DNA of 7,293 nucleotides from an uncultured Erysipelotrichaceae bacterium (GTDB lineage: Bacteria > Bacillota_I > Bacilli_A > RFN20 > CAG-826). Position 1 is the stretch's first letter. Each line of letters opens with the position of its first letter. Position numbers and translations under genes: made by a program. Where the stretch lies: assembly GCA_947303755.1 (NCBI GenBank), contig CAMYZF010000051.1, positions 1 to 7,293 on the forward strand, given 5' to 3'. The notes under the pieces were generated by a model. The model saw only the letters and a list, made by a program, of their open reading frames with translations, did not search any database and had not been told where the DNA came from. Below are positions 1 through 6,158 of the stretch, one piece after another.

Positions 1-153
1 GTCATCTATTAATAAAAAAGGCAAACCTTTTGTTGCTACACTTCTTTGCAAAAACAATCTCAACGCACTAGACAAGTCAATTCCTAATTTTTTGTAAACC
101 TTTGTTGCTTCTTTTTTTAAAGCATCATCTACCCTAAATTGAATTACAGCCAT
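1..153 (-). CDS. RelB/DinJ-family antitoxin, 3' end cut by window edge
   Basis: Fifty-one codons are visible from an ATG at 153-151, open through the left edge. The protein begins MAVIQFRVDDALKKEA. It continues with a helix ending in KLGID, then LSSALRLFLQRSV and a GLPF motif. This matches the N-terminal half of RelB/DinJ antitoxins: a ribbon-helix-helix strand (IQFRVDD) for dimerisation and DNA binding, followed by two amphipathic helices and the family's characteristic G[IL]PF. Such proteins repress their own operon and neutralise a RelE/YafQ-type RNase toxin, usually encoded just downstream. Here that position is off the left edge, so the toxin is inferred only. The start is supported by AGGAG at 164-160, six bases before the ATG. 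The gene has its own putative promoter and follows a terminator, so it is separate from the polC operon. An orphan antitoxin or another ribbon-helix-helix regulator remains possible. The C-terminus is missing. Confidence 0.75.
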   Translation of the reverse strand, partial: MAVIQFRVDDALKKEATKVYKKLGIDLSSALRLFLQRSVATKGLPFLLIDD

Positions 154-168
154 AATTATCTCCTCTTA

Positions 169-182
169 ATTGTCATAACAAT
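169..182. promoter_or_regulatory. candidate operator: short inverted repeat in the antitoxin 5' region
   Basis: ATTGT at 169-173 and ACAAT at 178-182 form a perfect 5-base inverted repeat with a 4-base centre. It lies between the -10-like element and the ribosome binding site of the antitoxin gene. On the minus strand ATGACA also occurs twice in this stretch, 11 bases apart. Ribbon-helix-helix antitoxins usually bind short palindromes placed like this to repress their own operon. That role is inferred from position and family; a 5-base arm in AT-rich DNA can arise by chance. Confidence 0.35.
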
Positions 183-190
183 GTCATTAC

Positions 191-225
191 ATTATAAGTA
201 TAAAAGAAAAACTGACCTAAGTCAG
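191..225 (-). promoter_or_regulatory. putative sigma-A-type promoter for the antitoxin gene
   Basis: Reading the minus strand, CTGACT at 225-220 resembles a -35 box (four of six against TTGACA). It is followed after exactly 17 bases by TATACT at 202-197. A perfect TATAAT comes immediately after, at 196-191. Either -10 would start a transcript roughly 30-40 bases before the antitoxin ATG. The -35 candidate lies inside the hairpin of the upstream terminator, so the two elements share DNA. The -35 is weak, and the TATAAT alone has no good -35 at 16-18 bases. Confidence 0.4.
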
Positions 226-234
226 TAATCTTTT
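202..234 (-). terminator. intrinsic terminator of the dxr-rseP-polC-tRNA unit
   Basis: On the minus strand ACTGAC (226-221), loop TTAG and GTCAGT (216-211) form a perfect 6-base-pair hairpin. It is followed directly by a T-rich tract, TTTTCTTTT, at 210-202. The stem can be lengthened past a small internal loop by pairing AAAAGA (234-229) with TCTTTT (207-202). It begins 10 bases after the CCA end of tRNA-Arg, where a terminator for the tRNA transcript is expected. On the plus strand the hairpin is followed by AATCTTTTT, so weak activity in that direction is possible, but no plus-strand gene is seen to need it. Confidence 0.75.
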
Positions 235-236
235 TG

Positions 237-313
237 TGGCGCGCTCAAGACGATTCGAACGTCCGACCCTCTCCTTAGGAGGGAGATGCTCTATCCAGCT
301 GAGCTATGAGCGC
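237..313 (-). tRNA. tRNA-Arg, anticodon CCT (reads AGG)
   Basis: A complete 77-nucleotide cloverleaf reads on the minus strand. The acceptor GCGCTCA (313-307) pairs with TGAGCGC (247-241). The D stem is GCTC/GAGC. The anticodon stem TCTCC/GGAGA encloses the loop CTCCTAA, placing anticodon CCT at 279-277. The variable loop has five bases, and the T stem GGACG/CGTCT carries the standard loop TTCGAAT. Discriminator G (240) is followed by an encoded CCA (239-237). Anticodon CCT decodes only AGG. The gene sits six bases after tRNA-Pro and before the terminator, so it is probably released from the same transcript by tRNA 5' and 3' processing. All stems pair, with no sign of decay. Confidence 0.97.
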
Positions 314-319
314 AAATAA

Positions 320-395
320 TGGTCGGAGCAGTGAGAATCGAACTCACGACCTCTTGGTCCCGAACCAAGCGCACTACCAACTGTGCTATGCCCCG
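320..395 (-). tRNA. tRNA-Pro, anticodon CGG (reads CCG)
   Basis: A complete 76-nucleotide cloverleaf reads on the minus strand. The acceptor CGGGGCA (395-389) pairs with TGCTCCG (330-324), including one G-T wobble, and C1-G72 is typical of bacterial tRNA-Pro. The D stem is GCAC/GTGC. The anticodon stem CTTGG/CCAAG encloses TTCGGGA, giving anticodon CGG at 362-360 with G37. The T arm is GTGAG-TTCGATT-CTCAC, discriminator A is at 323, and CCA is encoded at 322-320. The first base lies one nucleotide after the polC stop codon. No promoter separates the two, so the tRNA appears to be transcribed as the 3' extension of the polC mRNA. The more usual proline tRNA for all CCN codons, anticodon TGG, must be elsewhere in the genome. 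Confidence 0.97.
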
Positions 396-396
396 A

Positions 397-3300
397 TTAT
401 TCGTCTTCGTTTAATCCAAACTCAAACAAAGACATTTGATCTGATTCACCTAAATCATCTAAAACACCTATTTCAGATAAATCATCAACGTTTGTACCAT
501 TTAATTTGGTACGTTTCAAAAGATCTTCCTTAGAAGAAAATCTACCTTTTGCTCTTTCTTCAACGACACTTTCAGCAGCGGATTCTCCTAAACCATCAAT
601 AACAATAAATGGTGGGATAATCGTTCCGCTTTCTTTGTCGACTATGAAGCGAGCGGCTTCGGATTTGTATAAGTCAATATTGCTAAATTTAAAGCCACGT
701 TCAGCCATTTCAATAGCAATAGTTAACATCTTCATAATTTCTGTCTCTTTTGGAGATAATTTTTCAGTCTTATTAGACTTCTTAACTTTTAATTCGTTAT
801 ATCTAGCAATAATACCATCTTTTCCCGCGAGCATAGCTTTGATATCGTAAGCTTTACATCTAGCAGTAAACCACACCGCATAGAATTCAAGTGGATAATA
901 AAGCTTAAAATAACCAACACGAACCGCCATTGTAACGTAAGCGACCGCGTGAGCTTTTGGGAACATGTATTTAATCTTGTTACAAGAGTCGATATACCAA
1001 TCAGGAACATTATTCGCTCTCATGAGTTGTTCATATTCTGGTTTAAGCTTTTTACCTTTACGAACATCTTCCATAATTTGGAAGGAAACGTTTTTAGGTA
1101 AACCCATACCTATAAGGTAAGTCATAATATCATCACGACATCCAATAACATCACGAAGTGTTTTGCCTTCTTTGATAATTAAATCTCTAGCGTTGTTATT
1201 CCAAACATCAGTACCGTGAGCAAGACCAGCAACCGCGACTAAATCCGCGAATGATTTTGGATTAGCGTCACGAAGAATATCCATACCAGTAGCAGTACCG
1301 AATTCAGGAAGGCCAACTGCTCCATTAATAACGCCTAAATAGTTACCACTTCTTTGCAAGGCTTTATCGGAAGTAAATAAAGAAATAACTTTATGATCAT
1401 TTAAAGGAATCTTTTTAACATCCACTCCCGTCATTTCTGACATCATCTTTAAAGCAAGAGGGTCGACGTGACCTAAAAGGTCAAGCTTTAATAAAGCATC
1501 ATGAATAGCATGATAATCAAGGTGAGTTGTTAACCAAGTCGATTCCTTATCGTCTGCTGGATATTGGATTGGGGTGAAATCATAAATCGATAAGCCTTTT
1601 GGAAGGACCATGATACCACCTGGGTGTTGTCCAGTTGTACGTTTAACATCGATAGCGTGAGAAGCATAATAGGCAATCAAAGCAGGATTAACGGTGTTTG
1701 GATCCAAACCTTTGTGTTCAAAATATCTTCTTACATAACCAAAGGCAGTTTTGTCTGCAACTGTTTCAATTGTGCCTGCTCTAAAGACATTATCAGGACC
1801 GAATACGACTTTAGTGTAATCGAAGGCTCTAGACTGGAAGTCACTTGGGAAGTTTAAATCGATATCTGGAATCTTTTCAGCGTTAAATCCAAGGAAGGTT
1901 TCGAATGGAATATTTTGACCATCTCCAACCATTTTTTCTCCGCAAATCGGGCACATTTTGTCTGGAAGGTCATATCCAGAAAGATATTGAGGATTGTCTA
2001 CAAATTCGAGATGTTTACACTTTGGACAATGGTAATGTGGTCTAAGCGGATTAACTTCGGTAATGCCAAACATATGGGCCGCAAAAGAGGAACCAACCGA
2101 ACCACGAGAACCAACCATGAAGCCTTTTGAGTTAGCGTACTTAATGATTTGATGGGCGGCGTTATAGGTAACCGAATATCCGTTTCCAATAATACCGTCG
2201 AGCTCTCTTTGCAAACGAGTTTGGATTTCTTCTGGAAGAGGGTCGCCATATATTTCTTTTGCACGGGCATAAGTAGTTTCAGTTAATAATTCCGAAGATC
2301 CTTCAAGTATTGGAGGATGAAGTTCTTTTTGAATTGGTGAAATATTAGGGAATTTTTCCGCGATCATGTTTGTATTACTCACAACAATTTCAAATGCTTT
2401 TTCTTTGCCTAAGAATTCGAAAGCATCAAGCATTTCTTTGGTAGAACGATAATGCTGTTCAGGGGTGTCATAAATCTTGTTTCTTAAATTGAGTGGATGA
2501 GGACGTCCTCCAACAGCAGGAGCTTCAATATAAATGTCTCTTATAATCTTATCTTCAGGATTTGCGTAGTGAACGTCTCCAGTCGCAACACAAGGAATTC
2601 CTAGTTCATCAGCGCATGCAACTATATCTTTGATATATTTCTGGATTTCTTCATAGTTTTCGCATGCTCCACGAGATATCAAAATGCTATAGTTAGCAGG
2701 AGGTTGAACTTCAATGAAATCATAAAATTTCATCGCTTCTAGTAAGTCTTCTTTTGATCTAGTTCTTTCAATATCGAAAACTTCACCATTTAAACAAGCT
2801 GAACCCAATAAAAGATTCTTTCTTAATTTTGCAATCTCTCTTTTTGGTGTCTTAGGAACTTCCGCTAAATAATCAATATGTGATTTTGAAACTAATTCGT
2901 TAAGATCATGGAAGCCTTCTTTATTAAGTGCTAAGCAGGTGACGTGAGACGCTCTAGTATGCTTAATCATCGCATCAGAGGAACGAATCGCTGCCAAGTC
3001 AGAATGTTTGATATCGTAATTATCTTGTGTGATCTTAACAAGCATAGCTTGCCATACTTCATTTAATATACGAGCATCGAAATCTGCACGGTGAGCTTCT
3101 TCTTCGTTATATGAAGAAATGCCAAGGTTACGAGATAAGGCTCCTAAAGTATGTTTTGAAGCTTCAGGGAATAAATAGTGAGACAATGAAAGAGTATCAA
3201 TTGCAGGTTGCACTAATGGTTCTCTTCCTAAATTTTTCAAATTCTCATTTATAAAGCCATAATCGAAGGTAATGTTATGAGAGACCAAAATTGCGCCTTT

Positions 3301-4836
3301 CATAAACTCTAATATGCGGTCAATAGCCTGAGAAATGGTTGGTTTGTTCTTCACCATTTCGTTAGTAATTTTAGTTTTTTCGACGATTTTTGCAGGGATT
3401 TCTCGTTCAGGATTGATTAGAATATCTAGCGTTTCTACAACCTGTCCGTGTTCAAAACGGACACCACCAAATTCAGTAATCTTATCGTAACGAGTTGATA
3501 AACCAGTTGTTTCTAAGTCGAATACGACATAAGTTGCATTTCTTAGAAGTTCATCACTTGGATTTAAAGCAAATGGTAATTCGTCGTTAACCATGTAAAG
3601 CTCACTACCATAAATCATCTTGATGCCATATTTTTCAGCGGCCTTAGAGGCATCTGGGAAGCCTTGAGTGACACCATGGTCTGTGATAGCAATTGCGGTG
3701 TGACCCATGTTTTTAGCAAGTTCACAATATTTATCAATACTAGTAACACCGTCCATAATGGACATTTTGGTGTGTAAATGTAATTCGACACGTTTTTGTT
3801 CTTCTGGATCATCTCTAAGTTCTGGAGGTGGAAGAAGATCAATTGCTCTTGCTTCTAAAACAGGTTGGTTGGAATATTTATCAGTTGTCATATAACCGGC
3901 AATACGAGCATACATTCCATTCTTAAAAGAATATAAATCATCGGCGGTAATATAATCGCCCTCAGTAGCCTTAACATTTATCGCTCCGGTTGAATTACCA
4001 ATTCCAAACGTTAAGAACGCTCTACCATTTCTAAGAGTGCGTGGCATATCGATTCCAAACATTTCACCAGAGAGGTCAACATTACCACTATCAGCATCAA
4101 GTAAAGATAAATCTTTAACTATGACGTAAGGAATTTTATCACGCCAATTCTTATAAACTTTTTTGCCGGATTTTTGGTCCTTACGCATTTGCTCAAGGTT
4201 TTCTTTTAAGTTTTGAATATATTCTTCTTCGACTTGTCTTAGTTCAGCTTGCTCTTCTTCGACATCTTCTTTGTCTTTATAGTAAGAAGATTCGCTTTCT
4301 TCTTCCTCTTCTTGAACTTCTTCGGTGACTTTAATAGCTTTCGCTTCTAGTTTTTCTAACTTCTTTTGAGAAACGGTTGGTTTATCATCTTCGACTTCGT
4401 GAATTTCTTCATCAAAATCAAAACGGTAGCAAAGGAAATCTAAAAATTCTTTAAAGTCTTTTACCACTTGTTCATATTCTTCTTTTTGCTCTTTGCTAGT
4501 ATAAACAAAGGTAATGATATCTCCGTTTCCTTCAAGATGGATTTGAGCGGGATAGCGATTATGAGAACGGTGCCAATCATCAAACAAACGAATCGCATCA
4601 TAAACGGTAGGTCTTATTTTATAAGAAAACATTATTGAATAGGGATAGCCAATAATCGCTAAACCATTTTGGAATTCTTCAAGTAAGGAATATTCCCAAG
4701 GAGTGTCTTTAACAATGAACATATCGATTTGATCTCTCACAAATTGATTGCGTGACACCAAATCAAAATCCAAATCAAAACGTTCGATATCTTTGATCGC
4801 GATTGAATTTAAAAACCGAACCATTTTGTTATTCAT
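397..4836 (-). CDS. polC: DNA polymerase III alpha subunit, Gram-positive PolC type
   Basis: This is the replicative polymerase with built-in 3'-5' proofreading; the reading frame is full length at 1479 residues (B. subtilis PolC is about 1437). Counting from the ATG at 4836, the domains in order are an N-terminal domain (1-145), a Glu-rich linker (155-215), an OB fold (about 230-336), and a PHP domain with HLH at 353-355 and TDH at 385-387. A DEDD exonuclease is inserted in the PHP domain (D440, E442, D525, H582, D587). The PHP domain resumes to about 756 (C681, D754, H756). The polymerase core has GSRGSVGSS at 909-917, a zinc site (C937, C940, C962, C965), catalytic D991 and D993 in PDIDLNF, and D1119 in LKLDLLGH. 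The C-terminus carries a clamp-binding QMSLF (1467-1471). Residues 1180-1206 differ from the usual family sequence. The ATG overlaps the rseP TGA as TGATG and has GGAG seven bases upstream; a GTG at 4839 is the alternative start. Confidence 0.98.
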   Translation of the reverse strand: MNNKMVRFLNSIAIKDIERFDLDFDLVSRNQFVRDQIDMFIVKDTPWEYSLLEEFQNGLAIIGYPYSIMFSYKIRPTVYDAIRLFDDWHRSHNRYPAQIHLEGNGDIITFVYTSKEQKEEYEQVVKDFKEFLDFLCYRFDFDEEIHEVEDDKPTVSQKKLEKLEAKAIKVTEEVQEEEEESESSYYKDKEDVEEEQAELRQVEEEYIQNLKENLEQMRKDQKSGKKVYKNWRDKIPYVIVKDLSLLDADSGNVDLSGEMFGIDMPRTLRNGRAFLTFGIGNSTGAINVKATEGDYITADDLYSFKNGMYARIAGYMTTDKYSNQPVLEARAIDLLPPPELRDDPEEQKRVELHLHTKMSIMDGVTSIDKYCELAKNMGHTAIAITDHGVTQGFPDASKAAEKYGIKMIYGSELYMVNDELPFALNPSDELLRNATYVVFDLETTGLSTRYDKITEFGGVRFEHGQVVETLDILINPEREIPAKIVEKTKITNEMVKNKPTISQAIDRILEFMKGAILVSHNITFDYGFINENLKNLGREPLVQPAIDTLSLSHYLFPEASKHTLGALSRNLGISSYNEEEAHRADFDARILNEVWQAMLVKITQDNYDIKHSDLAAIRSSDAMIKHTRASHVTCLALNKEGFHDLNELVSKSHIDYLAEVPKTPKREIAKLRKNLLLGSACLNGEVFDIERTRSKEDLLEAMKFYDFIEVQPPANYSILISRGACENYEEIQKYIKDIVACADELGIPCVATGDVHYANPEDKIIRDIYIEAPAVGGRPHPLNLRNKIYDTPEQHYRSTKEMLDAFEFLGKEKAFEIVVSNTNMIAEKFPNISPIQKELHPPILEGSSELLTETTYARAKEIYGDPLPEEIQTRLQRELDGIIGNGYSVTYNAAHQIIKYANSKGFMVGSRGSVGSSFAAHMFGITEVNPLRPHYHCPKCKHLEFVDNPQYLSGYDLPDKMCPICGEKMVGDGQNIPFETFLGFNAEKIPDIDLNFPSDFQSRAFDYTKVVFGPDNVFRAGTIETVADKTAFGYVRRYFEHKGLDPNTVNPALIAYYASHAIDVKRTTGQHPGGIMVLPKGLSIYDFTPIQYPADDKESTWLTTHLDYHAIHDALLKLDLLGHVDPLALKMMSEMTGVDVKKIPLNDHKVISLFTSDKALQRSGNYLGVINGAVGLPEFGTATGMDILRDANPKSFADLVAVAGLAHGTDVWNNNARDLIIKEGKTLRDVIGCRDDIMTYLIGMGLPKNVSFQIMEDVRKGKKLKPEYEQLMRANNVPDWYIDSCNKIKYMFPKAHAVAYVTMAVRVGYFKLYYPLEFYAVWFTARCKAYDIKAMLAGKDGIIARYNELKVKKSNKTEKLSPKETEIMKMLTIAIEMAERGFKFSNIDLYKSEAARFIVDKESGTIIPPFIVIDGLGESAAESVVEERAKGRFSSKEDLLKRTKLNGTNVDDLSEIGVLDDLGESDQMSLFEFGLNEDE

Positions 4837-6158
4837 CACATCACTCCAGCAATTCTAAGAATATCCATCACCACAACAGCAATCATTAAAAGGAACAACA
4901 AGGCTAAGCCAATAAAGGAAACAATGTTTTTAACTTTATCAGGTACTTTCTTATGTGAAACTCCCTCGATTGTCGTCACCAAAATTTGCCAACCGTCAAG
5001 TCCGGGGAACGGGAGAAGATTAAAAATTGCAAGGTTAACAGATATTAAACCCCAGAAATATAAATAAGTAGCAAAAGTATAACTGCCGTAGAGTTGAGCA
5101 CTGTAATTAGCGATGCCAACAATACCACTCATATTCTTAATTCCACCTGTAAATAAAGTACCGATGCCTTTAAAAACAGCTACGGAAGCACTGCCAAAAT
5201 CACTAAATGTGTTTTTAATTCGATCACTAAATGGTAGCCATTCATTTTGAATCTTTAAAGAAACGCCAAAATCAATCAATTTACCATCTTGAGCTTTAAG
5301 AGGAATATTGACAGTTGTAATTTCATTATTTTGATTTTTAAAGCCAATTTTGACAGGGATTTCTTCGTTTATGAACTTAAATGTGTTGTCTTTAAAACGT
5401 GGATAATATGCAGGTGAATTTTCCTCTTCAATCCAAGAAGAGTATTGAGTTTTATAATCATCGTCATTCATTACTTCTTCTTTTGAAACACCAACATAGA
5501 GAGTTAAACATTCTGATAAAATGTTGTCTCTTTTTGTGGTGACTGGATAGTAAGTTAAAACGTAATGGTGATCATTATGAACAACATCTGAATCTACAAC
5601 AAAGAAAGCTTGACCATCGTTTGTAACAAATGGTGAGACTTTTTTAACCCCGTTATCATCAACTTCTTTTGATTTTGGATAACTAATCGCGAGTCTATCA
5701 TCGTTTCTAACGCCCGCGCTATAAACAATTGATTCAGGAGCAACTTTAGTAAACGAAGTTGTTCTAACAAGAGGAAAGGCAACATTTGATATAAATATCA
5801 ATACCAAAGATGTCACCGCATTTAGGATAACACCAGCAGAAAGAATAATGACTTTTTTCCATTTCTTAATGCCTTCAATAGAACGTTCCTTCGGAATTTC
5901 AAGTCCTGGTTCTGGTTCAGCGCCTTCACCATACATCGAAACAAAGCCGCCTAAAGGGACAGCTCTTAGGCAAAAATATGTTTCACCATTTTTTCTTTTC
6001 TTCTTTAAAAGAGCAGGTCCAAATCCGATTGAATATTCGTAACAATAAACATTGAAAAGCTTTGCCATTGATAAGTGGCCAGCTTCATGAATCGCGATTA
6101 ATGAAGATAATGCGACAATGAATAAGACTATGGAAATAACCCATTCCCACCAACTCAT
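4836..6158 (-). CDS. rseP: RseP/RasP-type site-2 intramembrane zinc metalloprotease
   Basis: This 440-residue membrane protease should cut substrates within the bilayer, such as anti-sigma factors or leftover signal peptides; the actual substrate here is unknown. The first membrane helix (about 6-28) carries the zinc-binding HEAGH at 24-28. A GFGPAL block at 45-50 and the PLGGFV loop at 68-73 are typical of the family. A second hydrophobic segment spans about 102-127. A long extracytoplasmic region (about 130-310) occupies the PDZ position, but its sequence is poorly conserved. A third membrane segment (about 360-382) leads into NLLPFPGLDG at 380-389, with D388 as the expected third zinc ligand. 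A last helix is at about 411-435. Length is normal for the family (about 420). The ATG overlaps the dxr stop as ATGA, and AAAGG at 6173-6169 is its likely ribosome binding site, ten bases upstream. It ends in TGA overlapping polC. Confidence 0.95.
   Translation of the reverse strand: MSWWEWVISIVLFIVALSSLIAIHEAGHLSMAKLFNVYCYEYSIGFGPALLKKKRKNGETYFCLRAVPLGGFVSMYGEGAEPEPGLEIPKERSIEGIKKWKKVIILSAGVILNAVTSLVLIFISNVAFPLVRTTSFTKVAPESIVYSAGVRNDDRLAISYPKSKEVDDNGVKKVSPFVTNDGQAFFVVDSDVVHNDHHYVLTYYPVTTKRDNILSECLTLYVGVSKEEVMNDDDYKTQYSSWIEEENSPAYYPRFKDNTFKFINEEIPVKIGFKNQNNEITTVNIPLKAQDGKLIDFGVSLKIQNEWLPFSDRIKNTFSDFGSASVAVFKGIGTLFTGGIKNMSGIVGIANYSAQLYGSYTFATYLYFWGLISVNLAIFNLLPFPGLDGWQILVTTIEGVSHKKVPDKVKNIVSFIGLALLFLLMIAVVVMDILRIAGVM
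4844..4847 (-). promoter_or_regulatory. polC ribosome binding site inside the end of rseP
   Basis: GGAG at 4847-4844 lies within the last codons of rseP. It is seven bases before ATG 4836 but only four before the in-frame GTG at 4839. The spacing and the stronger codon favour ATG, making the overlap TGATG with one shared base. Such an arrangement suggests that ribosomes finishing rseP help to start polC. Confidence 0.6.

Noticed and set aside
154..236. Riboswitch, small RNA or CRISPR in the intergenic stretch
   Set aside because: Only 83 bases are available. They hold one short hairpin and simple promoter-like elements, with no repeat-spacer pattern and no conserved aptamer structure.
237..313. 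tRNA-Arg as a proven attachment site
   Set aside because: No repeat of its 3' end and no integrase occur in the window, so only the possibility is listed as a finding.
306..533. Plus-strand open frame of 75 codons starting near the tRNA genes
   Set aside because: It runs antisense through tRNA-Pro and the end of polC, has no recognisable protein features, and is explained by the complementary strand of real genes.
506..850. Plus-strand open frame of 114 codons within polC
   Set aside because: It is fully antisense to conserved PolC C-terminal coding sequence, with no supporting ribosome binding site or family match. The other small frames inside polC, rseP and dxr are rejected on the same ground.
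4195..4377. Frameshift or assembly error in the acidic part of PolC
   Set aside because: The frame is continuous, and conserved domains align on both sides in the same frame; an acidic linker explains the low complexity.
397..4836. Assignment as DnaE rather than PolC
   Set aside because: An exonuclease inserted in the PHP domain, the OB fold ahead of the PHP domain and the four-cysteine zinc site are features of PolC, not DnaE.
4836..6158. Mycoplasma-type code with TGA as tryptophan
   Set aside because: rseP and dxr both stop at TGA exactly where their families end, and tryptophans such as those in MSWWEW are TGG.
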